64,000 nucleotides of DNA from Spirochaetota bacterium (GCA_023401595.1 JAEXDQ010000042.1:1-64000); one strand, 5' to 3'. Shown: positions 16,204 to 26,140, counted from the stretch's first letter. The notes: generated by a model not told the origin, from the sequence alone. Numbers and translations are program-made.

Positions 16204-16217
16204 TGTAAACGTTTACA
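16204..16217. promoter_or_regulatory. LacI-type operator before the sugar ABC operon
   Basis: The perfect palindrome TGTAAACGTTTACA has the central CG typical of LacI-family sites. It lies upstream of the binding-protein gene, in a 502-base gap (16065-16566). The rest of the gap is A+T-rich promoter-like sequence up to about 16330 and otherwise shows no gene or terminator that I can support. Confidence 0.8.
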
Positions 16218-16566
16218 AGTCGTTTTTACAAACCCGGCCGTCAATTCATCAATCGCAGGGAAACGATGGCATAAAACACGAAGTACTTATACATTTTTTA
16301 CACAATCATGAAATATTACGGCATCATTTTGACATGAATACAAGGAACAGTTCACCGATTCTTTCACGTGAACAAGAAGAAAACAATGAGTGCAATAGTG
16401 TAAAACGACGGGATGCGCCCAAGCCGCGAAGGACGGTCCCTTCTCAAAACGCATCCGTGACGCACCGCCCGTCGCAACGATACCCGACGGCCGCCACCGC
16501 ACAGGTGTGGCGGACGTTTTCCCGATCGACCGGGCAACCGAACCAGCGGATATCGGAAACGTCACC

Positions 16567-18009
16567 CTACCGTGGGGCGAAGACCTTGACCCGCTGCGCT
16601 TCCCGCAACAAGTCCCTTCCCTCCTGCAACGACCCGATATCGCCCATGGCGAACATCTGGACGATCATATTGCCCAGCGCGGTGGCCTCCACCGGCCCCG
16701 CGACCACGGTCAGCCCTGTTTCATCGGCGGCCCACTGGTCGAGGATTTCATTCTTGCTCCCGCCTCCGATGATGTTCAGCGTCTTGAACGCACGTCCCGT
16801 CAGACTCGCGAGATGGACGATCGCTTCGGCGTAGGCCTTGGCCAGCCCCCTGTAGATCGCCACCATGTATTCGCCCTTGGAGGACGGCGGAACGATTCCA
16901 TGCTCCACGCACCACCGGGAAATACGGTCGACCATCAGGGAATCGTGGCTGTTCGGTTTAAGAAACCGTCCGTCGTTCGGATCGATCATCCCCTGATAGG
17001 TCTCAGCGGCGACTACGGTCTGTTCATCCAGCTCCTTCCAGCCGATCTTTTCCCCGCAGGATTCCCAATACCGGACGCACTCCTGCTGAATCCACATCCC
17101 CATGATATTCTTCAGGAACCGGATTGAACCGCTCGCAGAGACCTCATTGGTAAACCCGCAGTCGATCGCTTCCTGCGTCAGCAACGGCCCAGGAAGCTCC
17201 ACCCCGAGCAACGACCAGGTCCCGCTTGAAATATACAGCGGGGTCTCTCCAGAGGCCGCCGGAACCGCGGCGACGGCGGAGGCTGTATCATGCGCAGCGG
17301 TAGCGATCACCTTGACCTTTTCAGATGCGCCGAATTCATGGCGCAAGGCTTCCGTCAGACTTCCCAGTACGGTTCCGCTGTCGACGATCTCACCGAACAA
17401 GCTCCGGTTGAACCCCATCCGGTCGATGATTTCCCACGCCCAGTCGCCGGTAGCCGGATCGTAGAGCTGCGTCGTCGAGGCATGTGACCGTTCGTTTCGC
17501 ATTACCCCGGTAAGCCAATAGCCGAGCAGATCGGGAATAGACAGATAATGCGTGGCTGCGGCGAGGGCGGCGGATCGGTCTCGTTGCATGGCGGCAAGCT
17601 GATACAGGGTGTTGAACGGCTGGAACGCGATTCCGGTCCGACGGAACACCTCCATCTTCCCCCCGAACCTTTCAGAGACTTCATCGATCAGGCCGTCGGT
17701 ACGGCCGTCGCGATAATGGTATGCGAGCGAAACCAAGGAGCCGTTGGCGTCCAGCAGGCCATAGTCGACCCCCCAGGTGTCGATTCCGATTGAAACGATG
17801 TCGTCTCCATATTCGGCGAACGCCTTCTTCAACCCCTGCCTGATTTCCGAGAAGATGCCGACGACGTTCCAGTACATCTCGCCGAGTATCGTCTCGTTAT
17901 GGGTGATGAACCTATGTACGACGGTGAACTCATGAATATCCCCGACTATAACCCTTCCGTTGGAAGCGCCAAGGTCGATCGCGATGTATTTCTTCTGTTT
18001 CCGTTCCAA
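16567..18009 (-). CDS. rhaB: Rhamnulokinase
   Basis: A 480-residue FGGY-family kinase that phosphorylates L-rhamnulose (and often L-fuculose) at C1 with ATP. Evidence: the N-terminal phosphate-binding loop YIAIDLGASNGRVIVG, the rhamnulokinase-like THNETILGEMYWNV and IGIDTWGVDYGLLDA, the second ATP motif AAHDTASAVAAVPA with YISSGTWSLLGVELPGP, and the adenosine motif LNIIGGGSKNEILDQWAADETG. The start is TTG at 18009, seven bases after GGAGG; longer in-frame starts would bury the ribosome binding site in the coding region. It is the last gene of a same-strand group with a dehydrogenase, an SDR and a PHP-domain protein, and would serve both the rhamnose and fucose isomerases found later in the window. 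Confidence 0.92.
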   Translation of the reverse strand: MERKQKKYIAIDLGASNGRVIVGDIHEFTVVHRFITHNETILGEMYWNVVGIFSEIRQGLKKAFAEYGDDIVSIGIDTWGVDYGLLDANGSLVSLAYHYRDGRTDGLIDEVSERFGGKMEVFRRTGIAFQPFNTLYQLAAMQRDRSAALAAATHYLSIPDLLGYWLTGVMRNERSHASTTQLYDPATGDWAWEIIDRMGFNRSLFGEIVDSGTVLGSLTEALRHEFGASEKVKVIATAAHDTASAVAAVPAASGETPLYISSGTWSLLGVELPGPLLTQEAIDCGFTNEVSASGSIRFLKNIMGMWIQQECVRYWESCGEKIGWKELDEQTVVAAETYQGMIDPNDGRFLKPNSHDSLMVDRISRWCVEHGIVPPSSKGEYMVAIYRGLAKAYAEAIVHLASLTGRAFKTLNIIGGGSKNEILDQWAADETGLTVVAGPVEATALGNMIVQMFAMGDIGSLQEGRDLLREAQRVKVFAPR

Positions 18010-18140
18010 AACCGTTCCTCCTTTCGTCATGCGTCCGCCATCGATCGGTTCCGGCCAATCCCGGCCAATCCCGACCACCCATGGCCGTCCCGAAACATTC
18101 CGGGACAGAATTCCCTAGCACATGGGCGCGACGCCGCAGA

Positions 18141-19406
18141 TCAGTCCCCCGCGGGAACATGGGAGAGCAGATACCGCTCCGCTTCGGCCGACCACAGGCC
18201 GTTGTGCTTCTTCACCAGCCGGTCAAGCTCGGCGTACAACGGGTCGGTTCCGCCAAGCTCGGCGAAATCGGCGATCGCCCTCAACGGCAGATCCAGGTGG
18301 GTATAGATCAGCTTCTTGCCACCAGGAATCGACGGAAGATCGACGACCGTTTGCGGGACGGCGGACAGCCCCCCTATGTGCGTCACCATGGCGGCGGGGT
18401 TGAGCAACCCCTTCTCCATCATCTGCAACGACTCCACCATGTCGGAGGTGTTGCCCCCGCTGGTCCCCACGATATGGTGGGAAGCGTAGTGGACGTTGTA
18501 GAAATTCATCGACGCGGTGAAATCGGTCTTGTTCGGGCCCGCGAAGAAATTGAGACAGCCGTCCTTGGCGAGGATGGCGTCTCCCTGTTCCACCAACGGG
18601 CGCACAGGCGCCATGACCAGAACGTCGTCGTACCCCTTGCCGTCGGTAAGCTTCATAAGCTCAGCGACAGGATCGGCGATGTCCTTCGTATTGAGATAGA
18701 CGAGCCGGACGCCATTACGGGCGGCTTCCTCTACGGTATAGAGCTGGGCGGCGCGGGACAGGCGGGCGTCGTCGATATCGGTGACGACCATAAGCCCCGG
18801 CTTCCTGTCGCAATGGATGCCGTAGTCAATCGCCCCCAGGCCCATCGGCCCGACTCCGGCGATAATGGCCAGGTTGCCCCCCTCCACGATTCCCATGTCG
18901 TGGACATAGGAGCCTGCGGTAGTGTGGTACATGGCATGATAAGTACCTACGATACAGGAGACAGGCTCAGCCAGCGACCCGAGGAAGAAGGCGTCGCCGT
19001 CGTAGGGCAGCAGGCAATCCATCTCCATCACTTCATTGGGGATGATGATATAGGTCGCGTCACCTCCGATATGCCGGTAGGAATAACCGGGCGCGGCGAG
19101 GGAGCCCTTGTAGTTCAGCGCGGGCTGGATCGAGAACCGTTTGCCGGGCAAAAACCTGCCGGCCCATTTCGCGCCGACCTCGACTATCTCCCCGCAGAAT
19201 TCATGTCCGAGGATGATCGGGTTCTCCGCCACGTCGTCAGGTACGCGCTTGTGCGCCGCTCCCTGTTCGGCGGCCTTGTGGTCGCTCATGCATACGCTGT
19301 TGGTCACGACCCTGGCGAGGATTTCATCATCCTTGATTTCCGGGAGCGAAAATTCCTCGACCCGCAGGTCGTTCACTCCATACAGTCTCACTGCTTTTGT
19401 TTTCAT
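18141..19406 (-). CDS. Zinc-binding dehydrogenase, sorbose-1-phosphate reductase-like
   Basis: A 421-residue medium-chain dehydrogenase. The GroES part shows C in TNSVCMSDHKAAEQG and IILGHEFCGEIVEVG. The four-cysteine structural zinc loop is absent, replaced by FSIQPALNYKGSLAAPGYSYRHIGGDATYIIIP, a feature of the L-sorbose-1-phosphate reductase-like group. The nucleotide-binding turn is LAIIAGVGPMGLGAIDYG. The ATG at 19406 follows AAGGGG. It lies between the SDR and rhamnulokinase genes, so its substrate may be a keto-sugar phosphate or a product of deoxyhexose cleavage; this is inference from context. Confidence 0.85.
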   Translation of the reverse strand: MKTKAVRLYGVNDLRVEEFSLPEIKDDEILARVVTNSVCMSDHKAAEQGAAHKRVPDDVAENPIILGHEFCGEIVEVGAKWAGRFLPGKRFSIQPALNYKGSLAAPGYSYRHIGGDATYIIIPNEVMEMDCLLPYDGDAFFLGSLAEPVSCIVGTYHAMYHTTAGSYVHDMGIVEGGNLAIIAGVGPMGLGAIDYGIHCDRKPGLMVVTDIDDARLSRAAQLYTVEEAARNGVRLVYLNTKDIADPVAELMKLTDGKGYDDVLVMAPVRPLVEQGDAILAKDGCLNFFAGPNKTDFTASMNFYNVHYASHHIVGTSGGNTSDMVESLQMMEKGLLNPAAMVTHIGGLSAVPQTVVDLPSIPGGKKLIYTHLDLPLRAIADFAELGGTDPLYAELDRLVKKHNGLWSAEAERYLLSHVPAGD

Positions 19407-19465
19407 AGTATGTTTCCCCTTCTCAGGAACAATATGCGACACGTCGCCTGCGACAGGCCCCGCGA

Positions 19466-20626
19466 CTAGTTCAGCATCACCTGCCCGCCGGTGACCGGCA
19501 CGGCCTGTCCGGTCTCATATTTCTGTTCGATGATGTAGCAGATCGCCCGAAGCACGTCCTCGGTACGGCAACCGCGGTTCATCGGCACCTTCGATTCATA
19601 GAAACGCCGGACGTCGGCCACGGTCTTCGCACCGGGAACCTTGCCTGCGTTGAGATACTGGACGAACAGTCCCTTTTCGGGATCGGACCAGAGCGGGCCG
19701 TCGAGGAAGTTCCCAGGACAGACGGCGTTGACCTTGATATTGTCAGTCACCAGTTCCAGCGCATAGCTCTGCGTCAGGCCGAGCGTCCCGAACTTTGCCC
19801 CCGAATAGGCGCCGTTCTTGTTCGACCCTTCAAGTCCGGACTTGCTGCTGATCGCGATCAGGTCGGTATAGTACGTCTTCGACGGGAGGTTCTGTAGGGA
19901 CAGCTGGACGGACGCATGCTTGCTGCACAGGAAAAATCCCGTATAGTCGACGCTGGTGACGAACTGAAAATCCTTCAACGCCATCGTCTTCACGCTTCCC
20001 GCCCGCAGCACGCCAGCGTTGCTGACAAATACGTCCAGCCCTCCGGTATGGGCCGCGACTTCATCCATCATGGCCATGACGGAGGCTTCGTCGGTCACGT
20101 TGACCGCCAGCCCGGCGGCGACGGTATGTCCGGCGGCGGCATTGAGCGTGTCGGCCAGCTTCTGGGCGCCGGACACATTCATGTCGGCGATGTATACGAA
20201 CGCGCCGCAGTCGCACAATCCACGCACTATTCCTTCACCGAAGCCCTGGGCGCCGCCGGTGACGAGCGCCACCTTGCTCCTGACCACGTCACCACGGGCG
20301 ACGGAGCCTTTCGTCCCCGGACGTAGCGACACACCATTGCCAGCCGCGGCTTCATCGTATGAGACGCCAAGTCCCATCAAGATATCCTGTCCCGCGACAG
20401 ATACGATGGCGGGAAACGCCGAATTCTCTTCGCAATACGCCGTCAGTTGTTGTTTCCAAGCCTCCGTTGAAGCTTCCACGCTGTCCGCGGCTGGGGCTAG
20501 TTCAAGGTTAGCCGACCGTTTTTCATCGGAAGGCAAGGTGTGGACGAACAGCCCTTTCTCACCATCGAACGTCATGCCCCGGAGCAAAACGGGAATCTCC
20601 GCGAACGGTTTATTGAAACTTGTCAT
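19466..20626 (-). CDS. SDR oxidoreductase with N-terminal extension
   Basis: A 386-residue protein. Residues about 118-386 are a short-chain dehydrogenase: the cofactor motif VALVTGGAQGFGEGIVRGL, NAG in VFVSNAGVL, catalytic S and Y-x3-K in AISSKSG and YSGAKFG, and the end PVTGGQVMLN found in sorbitol-6-phosphate-dehydrogenase-like proteins. The first 115 residues (MTSFNKPFAEIPVLLRGMTF onward) are an added domain I do not recognise. Fused rhamnulose-1-phosphate aldolase/SDR proteins occur in many bacteria; here the aldolase is a separate gene at 34204. It starts one base after the PHP-protein stop, with GGAG before the ATG, so the two are coupled. A role in oxidising lactaldehyde or a sugar phosphate is plausible. 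Confidence 0.85.
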   Translation of the reverse strand: MTSFNKPFAEIPVLLRGMTFDGEKGLFVHTLPSDEKRSANLELAPAADSVEASTEAWKQQLTAYCEENSAFPAIVSVAGQDILMGLGVSYDEAAAGNGVSLRPGTKGSVARGDVVRSKVALVTGGAQGFGEGIVRGLCDCGAFVYIADMNVSGAQKLADTLNAAAGHTVAAGLAVNVTDEASVMAMMDEVAAHTGGLDVFVSNAGVLRAGSVKTMALKDFQFVTSVDYTGFFLCSKHASVQLSLQNLPSKTYYTDLIAISSKSGLEGSNKNGAYSGAKFGTLGLTQSYALELVTDNIKVNAVCPGNFLDGPLWSDPEKGLFVQYLNAGKVPGAKTVADVRRFYESKVPMNRGCRTEDVLRAICYIIEQKYETGQAVPVTGGQVMLN

Positions 20627-20627
20627 G

Positions 20628-21944
20628 CTACACACTCCATATATCGATGATTTTTTCTGGATGACGGGGATCCATCTTCCGGCCCAACGCCGCATATCGT
20701 GCCAATCGGTCCTGCAACGGAAGCGCCGCCAAGGGGTTGTCCTTGCAAAACAGTCCGAACACAGGGTCGCAGGATGAAAGTTTTTCATGGGCCACCAGCG
20801 CCCATGCGGCATCGACGAGATGACGGCAGCAGGGCTGCAGAAGTTCCGGACAATTGAAGCTCTGCCGCGAGGAGTTGATGTCCACCCCGCTGATCTCCAT
20901 CAAATCCCGTTCACGGGCCAGTTTCTGGAGTCGTTCCATCTGGGCGACGGTATTGCGCGGGGGCATGTATGTGACCGCGGGGTATCCGAGATCGACCAGC
21001 ACGTCCATCAGCTCGTCGAGGTATCCATCCTCGAACTGTTCCTTCTTCTTGTCCCCGGTCACGCTGTCGCCAACGTCGCCGAGATAGGCGTAGGCAGGGA
21101 TAGCTCCGACCGACTTGCCGAAATCGACGACTGTCCTGGCGTCCAGGCATTCCGCCGTCCCAGGCTGGATAAAGAACCTGGGGAGGAAGCTGCTTTTGAA
21201 CACCCCCAGCAGATCGTAGGCGTAATGCGGGTTGTCTGCGTCAAGCAACAAACCAGACGTCTTCGAGGCAAGCGGTATCTGAAGCTCCTTCGACAGGAAG
21301 TCGACGAGCTTCGCCCCTTTTCCCTTCATCCGGATCGTCTGCAACGCCAACGCATAGAGGATGTGGCGCTCAGTGATGCTCCCGCCGTCATCTGCGTGGG
21401 AGAGCGGTACGACGTCCCGGTCAAAGTCCAAGTCGTAGCCGTACTTGCCGACAAGCGACTGCAGCCGCTCCACCTGCGCCCGGTTGCGCCTGTTGCGTTC
21501 AAGATTCACCGGAGCGAGGAATTGAGCGACTTTGCCGATTTCCTGTCGGGGAACCCCATGCACGCACATATAGACGATTCCCTTTGAATCGGGATTGTTG
21601 ATCTTCCTGTCGGCCAGCGGGGTGTCAAGAAAGCTCACCCGCAGTTCAAATCCTACGGTACTGGCTATGCCGATCAACGCAGAAGCATCAAGCATCTCCT
21701 GCGCGGCGCCGATACTGTCATGGTCGATGCTCCCGACGATACCAAGCCCAGCCTTCCAAGCCTGCCATGCCGCGGCGGCAGGTTCATAGGGGCTGAAGGA
21801 CCATGTGGTATGCACATGGTTGTTCACTTCCTCCAACGGAGTCCTGCCAAGCGCCCCCTCATGAATCATTCGTCCCAGTTCGGCCGCGGCCTTCAGCCGA
21901 ACCGCACGGTCAGGGGAATTGATCTGTCGTTCAAGTTCTTCCAC
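20628..21944 (-). CDS. PHP-domain metal-dependent hydrolase
   Basis: A 438-residue protein with a PHP phosphoesterase fold. Visible metal-binding motifs are NNHVHTTWSFSPYEP (HxH), GIVGSIDHDSIGAAQEM (DHD), GFELRVSF, LSHADDGGS and the late EISGVDINSSRQSF. PHP proteins hydrolyse phosphate esters; the substrate here is unknown. The N-terminal 25 residues (MEELERQINSPDRAVRLKAAAELGR) look like a helical addition. The gene heads a tight group PHP-SDR-dehydrogenase-rhamnulokinase on the minus strand, so a sugar-phosphate phosphatase is possible. The upstream gap (21945-22206) holds the dispersed 22-base repeats and no visible terminator. Confidence 0.82.
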   Translation of the reverse strand: MEELERQINSPDRAVRLKAAAELGRMIHEGALGRTPLEEVNNHVHTTWSFSPYEPAAAAWQAWKAGLGIVGSIDHDSIGAAQEMLDASALIGIASTVGFELRVSFLDTPLADRKINNPDSKGIVYMCVHGVPRQEIGKVAQFLAPVNLERNRRNRAQVERLQSLVGKYGYDLDFDRDVVPLSHADDGGSITERHILYALALQTIRMKGKGAKLVDFLSKELQIPLASKTSGLLLDADNPHYAYDLLGVFKSSFLPRFFIQPGTAECLDARTVVDFGKSVGAIPAYAYLGDVGDSVTGDKKKEQFEDGYLDELMDVLVDLGYPAVTYMPPRNTVAQMERLQKLARERDLMEISGVDINSSRQSFNCPELLQPCCRHLVDAAWALVAHEKLSSCDPVFGLFCKDNPLAALPLQDRLARYAALGRKMDPRHPEKIIDIWSV

Positions 21945-21984
21945 TTCTACACCTCTTTAACCGCCACCCTACGCCAAGGGGTAA

Positions 21985-22028
21985 GGGGTAGCCCTACGCT
22001 AGCCCAGGGGTAGCCCTACGTTAGCCCA
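21985..22028 (+). repeat. Two tandem copies of the dispersed 22-base intergenic repeat
   Basis: Units 21985-22006 and 22007-22028 read GGGGTAGCCCTACG followed by CTAGCCCA or TTAGCCCA. A decayed further unit precedes them. The same unit occurs inverted at 28820-28862 and, singly, at 10871-10891, always between genes. Confidence 0.8.
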
Positions 22029-22206
22029 ACGGTACATCTACATCAGGTGGCCGTCAATCATCCTAACACGCGCGCACCGTCCGGCAAAATCATCAGGACG
22101 GCCCCACCCCGTCATCATGCGAAAACATGGAGCATGGTGACGATCAGGATGAGAGCCATGGCGACTATTCGCACGGCCCATTGTGAGCAACAACGTACAG
22201 TGGCAC

Positions 22207-24663
22207 TTAGACGCCGGAACGGGATGTGCGGAAGAACTCGCCATCCGTATAATCATGCTTCGCCACATACCCCCCCAACGGCAATATCTGCTCATGGATC
22301 GCATCAAGGATGGAATCGGCGTGAGCGAAATAGTATTCCTCCATCTCGGCGGGAGGGGTGATCCAGTTCTTTGAACCTACGACCACGGGAGGCGCGTCGA
22401 GGTAGTCGAACGTCAGACGGCCAAGGTTGGACGCCACTGTATGGAGGTAGGAACCACGTTCGGCGGAATCGGTCACAAGTACGCAACGACCGGTTTTCTT
22501 GACCGATCCGACCAGTGTTTCGTATTTGAGCGGATTGATCCAGCGGAGGTCGATGACTTCTGCTTTGAGACCGAATTCCTTCTCCAGGCGGTCGGCGGCG
22601 GAAACCGCGGTATACAATGCGGGACCTAGGGCGATCAGGGTGATGTCGGAACCTTCGCGGCGGATGGCCGGTTCGCCTTCGGGTACCTCATAGTAGCCTT
22701 CGGGAACACCGGATTTCTCGAACTGCTCCCCGATACCGTAGAGCTTCTGGCTCTCGAAGAACACGACGGGGTCGGTACCGCGGAGGGCATAGTTGAGCAT
22801 ACCCTTCACATCATATGGGGTGGCGGGATACATCGCCTTCAGACCGGGGACGGCGGCGACCATCGAAGTCCATTCCTGGGAATGCTGGGCGCCGTACTTG
22901 TTGCCGACGGAGACGCGCAGTACCAACGGCATCTTCAGGACGCCAGCGCTCATCGACTGCCATTTCGGCATCTGGTTGAAGACCTCGTCGCCCGCGCAGC
23001 CGAGGAAATCGCAATACATCAGCTCGACTACGGCGCGGCCGCCGGACATGGCGTAGCCGACGCCGCTGCCGACGATGGCCGATTCGGCGATCGGAGAATT
23101 GAAGAACCTGTGGGCGGGAAGCAGCTCGGTCAGACCGCGGTAGCAGGCGAATGCCCCCCCCCAGTCCCGATGGTCCTCGCCATAGGCGATCATGGTCGGG
23201 TCAATGGTAAAACGATGGGCCATCGCCTCGAACACGGCGTCACGATACTGGTACTGCCGTGCGGCGGGATACGGTTTACCGTCGGCATCGAAGGCGTAGC
23301 GGTTGCGTTGGGCGATCTGTTTGACACGGGGATTCTCATCAAGAGGCTGCAACAACTCGGGCTGACGGTCGTCCAGCTTTTCCACGTGACCGTTGGAGAA
23401 CATCACCGACTCAACGAACGACGCCCCGACCATGGGACTGATCGTATCATCGACAGTCAGTTCCAACGTCCGACGCATTTTTTCCAGCAGGACGCCGTGC
23501 ATATCCTCAAGGTCGGCCGCCTTGGCGATCTTGTTGGACACGAGATAGTCGCCGTAAGCGGAAATCGGATCCTGGTCGCGGAAGGCCTGAAGCTCCTCCT
23601 TGGTGCGGTAGGTCATGGCGTCAGAGGGGCTATGCCCGCTGAACCGATAGGTGATGGTATCCAGGAACGCGGGGCCGTCGCCTTTGAGCAACAGCTTTTT
23701 CTTGCGTTCAGTCGCTTCGGCGACCGCAAGCGGGTTGAAACCATCGACACGTTCAGTGTGCATGGAAACGGAGTTCACGCCGCATCCGACGCGGGCGGCC
23801 ATACCGTAGCCCATGGTTTCGCCGACGGGCTGTCCGCCCATCGCATAGAAGTTGTCGAAACAGTTGAGCAGGAACGGAGGATTGCCTGGATTCTCGTTCC
23901 AAAGGGTCTTGTACTGGTCCATGGCGGAGAGGACGAGACCTTCCCAGACCGGGCCGCGGGCGAGGGAGCCGTCGCCAATGTTGGCGATGACGATGCCGGG
24001 CTTGCGGTTGATTTTCTTATAGAGGGCCGAACCGACGGCTATGGTGCAGGAACCGCCGACGATGGCATTGTTGGGCATGCTGCCGAACGGAGCGAAGAAG
24101 GTATGCATGGAACCGCCGAGACCACGGGAAAAACCGGTACGCTTGGCGTAGATTTCGGCGAGAGCCCCGTACAACACGAAATTCTCAGCGAGATCCCTGA
24201 CGCTCTTGCCGGTAAAATGCTGTTCTACGACGCGGAAGGTCTCCCCTCCCATGAAATCCTCCATCACCTTGACCAGATCGGTATCATCCATCTTCCAGAT
24301 GGCGGAAAGACATTTGGCGAGAATCTCGCCATGGCTCCGGTGTGAACCGAAAATGTAATCCTCAGGCCCAAGGACCATCGATTGCCCGACCGCGGCGGAC
24401 TCCTGGCCGGCGGAAAGGTGGGCGGGTCCCTTGTGGTTGAAGGCAATCCCCTGGTAGACGCCCTCTTTCTTGATGGTGTCGAGCATCGTCTCGAACTCGC
24501 GGATCAACAGCATGTCGTAATAGGCGCGGATCAGCCGTTCCTTGCCGAACGTTTTCACTTCCTTCTTGATGTCGGACGCATACTGGTTGACCGGTATCTG
24601 CGGGACCTCGGCCATCTGCGGCTTTCTCAACGCCGCGGGCTCGAACTCAATCTGTCTGGACAT
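22207..24663 (-). CDS. 2-oxoacid dehydrogenase E1, fused alpha-beta
   Basis: An 818-residue thiamine-diphosphate enzyme that decarboxylates a 2-oxoacid and transfers the acyl group to lipoyl-E2. The alpha half (about 40-400) carries FNHKGPAHLSAGQESAAVG, SHRSHGEILAKCLS and the TPP motif from GDGSLARGP to LLNCFDNFYAMGG. The beta half (about 470-800) carries IAYGEDHRDWGGAFACYRGL, FFNSPIAESAIVGSGVGYAMSG, QHSQEWTSMVA and VIDLRWINPL. Alpha and beta are usually separate genes; the fused form is also known. The start at 24663 has AAGGAGAGG before it. Gene order on the strand is E2, E3, E1, a full complex. The substrate may be pyruvate or a branched or short 2-oxoacid; the rhamnose/fucose context suggests a product of lactaldehyde metabolism. 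Confidence 0.9.
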   Translation of the reverse strand: MSRQIEFEPAALRKPQMAEVPQIPVNQYASDIKKEVKTFGKERLIRAYYDMLLIREFETMLDTIKKEGVYQGIAFNHKGPAHLSAGQESAAVGQSMVLGPEDYIFGSHRSHGEILAKCLSAIWKMDDTDLVKVMEDFMGGETFRVVEQHFTGKSVRDLAENFVLYGALAEIYAKRTGFSRGLGGSMHTFFAPFGSMPNNAIVGGSCTIAVGSALYKKINRKPGIVIANIGDGSLARGPVWEGLVLSAMDQYKTLWNENPGNPPFLLNCFDNFYAMGGQPVGETMGYGMAARVGCGVNSVSMHTERVDGFNPLAVAEATERKKKLLLKGDGPAFLDTITYRFSGHSPSDAMTYRTKEELQAFRDQDPISAYGDYLVSNKIAKAADLEDMHGVLLEKMRRTLELTVDDTISPMVGASFVESVMFSNGHVEKLDDRQPELLQPLDENPRVKQIAQRNRYAFDADGKPYPAARQYQYRDAVFEAMAHRFTIDPTMIAYGEDHRDWGGAFACYRGLTELLPAHRFFNSPIAESAIVGSGVGYAMSGGRAVVELMYCDFLGCAGDEVFNQMPKWQSMSAGVLKMPLVLRVSVGNKYGAQHSQEWTSMVAAVPGLKAMYPATPYDVKGMLNYALRGTDPVVFFESQKLYGIGEQFEKSGVPEGYYEVPEGEPAIRREGSDITLIALGPALYTAVSAADRLEKEFGLKAEVIDLRWINPLKYETLVGSVKKTGRCVLVTDSAERGSYLHTVASNLGRLTFDYLDAPPVVVGSKNWITPPAEMEEYYFAHADSILDAIHEQILPLGGYVAKHDYTDGEFFRTSRSGV

Positions 24664-24740
24664 ATGTTTTTCCTCTCCTTGTTTACAATCGTAATCGTCA
24701 TGCACTCGTAATCATAGAATCTTCGTCCTGTCGGCCGTTT

Positions 24741-26093
24741 TCACAGGGAATGGTCGATGGCGAAACAGGTATCCTTGATCAATTCGGAAACACTGGGATG
24801 GGGGAAGATGACTTCCTTGACGTCGCATACCCGTAGCTCGGCCTCGATCACAGCCGACGCACCCCAGATCATCTCACTGCTGTAGGGGCCGAGGAGATGG
24901 ATGCCGAGGATGACGCCGGTGTCGGCGTGGGCCACGACCTTTACCAATCCGGCCGCCCGCTTGCCCTGTTCGGCGAGAAACCGTCCGTTGGCCCGCATCT
25001 GGGTCGTCGCGGTCTTGACGGGAACGCCGAGCTTCGCCGCTTCCTGTTCGGTCAGGCCGCAACCGGCCGCTTCGGGCTGTCCGTAGACGGCCCAAGGAAC
25101 CGCGTTGTACCGCATGCGCTGTTGGCGCGAACCACAGATATGGGAGACGGCGACTTCGGCCATCCTGGAGGCGCTATGGGCCAGTTGGGAACGCCCATTG
25201 ATATCCCCGATCGCATATATATTGCTGATATTTGTCTGCATATAGTCGTTTACGACCACCCCTTGGCGCGAAATATCAAGTTTCAACGCATCGAGCCCCT
25301 TGATGTTCGGACGGCGGCCCACGCTCATCAGCACCATCTTGGCGGGAACCTCCTGCCGCTGACCCTTCGCATCGGTATAGACCACGGCTTCTGGGGTAAC
25401 GGCTTCGACCTTGCAGCCCAAATTGAATGTCACCGCCTTCAATTCGCGGCGCATCAGCTTGGCGAACTCGCCGTCCATCATCGGCAGAATTTCCGGCATC
25501 ATCTCAATGACGGTGACTTTGGTCCCGATCATGGAGAAGAACGAAGCGAACTCCACCCCTATCACCCCGCCGCCTATGACGACCAAGGACTCCGGGGCCT
25601 CGGTGATTTCAAGGATGCCGTCGCTGGTCAGCACATGGGGAAGGTCATGGCCGGGAATCGGCGGTACGAACGGGGATGAACCCGTGGCGAGAATCAGATA
25701 ATCGCCCTCGTAGGTACTCTCCCCCACCGCGACGTGATGGGAATCGACGAACGCCGCCTCGCCGAATACGACGTCCACCTTGTTCGACTTCATCAAGAAC
25801 TCAATTCCGCCGCGAAGCGTCTGGATCGTCTCCTGCTTCCACGCCATGGCTTCGGCTAGGTTGAACGTGACCTGTTCGCAATGGACGCCATACTTGCCCG
25901 CTTCCAGCGCATGATGATACTGCTTCGCCGAATTGAGGAGGCTCTTCGTAGGGATGCAGCCGCGGTTGGTGCAGACCCCTCCGAAATTGTCCTTCTCCAC
26001 CAGCAGCACCCGTTTGCCCAAAGCGCCAGCCCGTTCCGCGGCGACATATCCGCCAGGACCGGCGCCGACCACTATCAGATCATATTTCTCCAT
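24741..26093 (-). CDS. lpdA: Dihydrolipoyl dehydrogenase (E3)
   Basis: A 450-residue FAD disulfide oxidoreductase that reoxidises dihydrolipoyl groups of E2 with NAD. Evidence: FAD-binding LIVVGAGPGGYVAAERAG, redox-active C41 and C46 in GGVCTNRGCIPTKSLL, NAD-binding LVVIGGGVIGVEFASFFSMIG, the second FAD contact NIYAIGDINGRSQLAH, and the C-terminal active-site His-Glu region (FPHPSVSELI). In E3 that last motif is often HPTxSE with His as base, and the H is present. The length is normal. It sits between the E2 and E1 genes with gaps of about 50 and 80 bases, so it probably serves this complex specifically. Confidence 0.93.
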   Translation of the reverse strand: MEKYDLIVVGAGPGGYVAAERAGALGKRVLLVEKDNFGGVCTNRGCIPTKSLLNSAKQYHHALEAGKYGVHCEQVTFNLAEAMAWKQETIQTLRGGIEFLMKSNKVDVVFGEAAFVDSHHVAVGESTYEGDYLILATGSSPFVPPIPGHDLPHVLTSDGILEITEAPESLVVIGGGVIGVEFASFFSMIGTKVTVIEMMPEILPMMDGEFAKLMRRELKAVTFNLGCKVEAVTPEAVVYTDAKGQRQEVPAKMVLMSVGRRPNIKGLDALKLDISRQGVVVNDYMQTNISNIYAIGDINGRSQLAHSASRMAEVAVSHICGSRQQRMRYNAVPWAVYGQPEAAGCGLTEQEAAKLGVPVKTATTQMRANGRFLAEQGKRAAGLVKVVAHADTGVILGIHLLGPYSSEMIWGASAVIEAELRVCDVKEVIFPHPSVSELIKDTCFAIDHSL

Positions 26094-26140
26094 GTTCTTG
26101 TCCTCGCTTGTCTTCAGACCTAGGCCTTTCCGACTTCGTA

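Noticed and set aside
16287..16565. Minus-strand frame of 92 codons in the gap before the sugar ABC operon
   Set aside because: Low protein-like character, no Shine-Dalgarno, lies in a promoter region.
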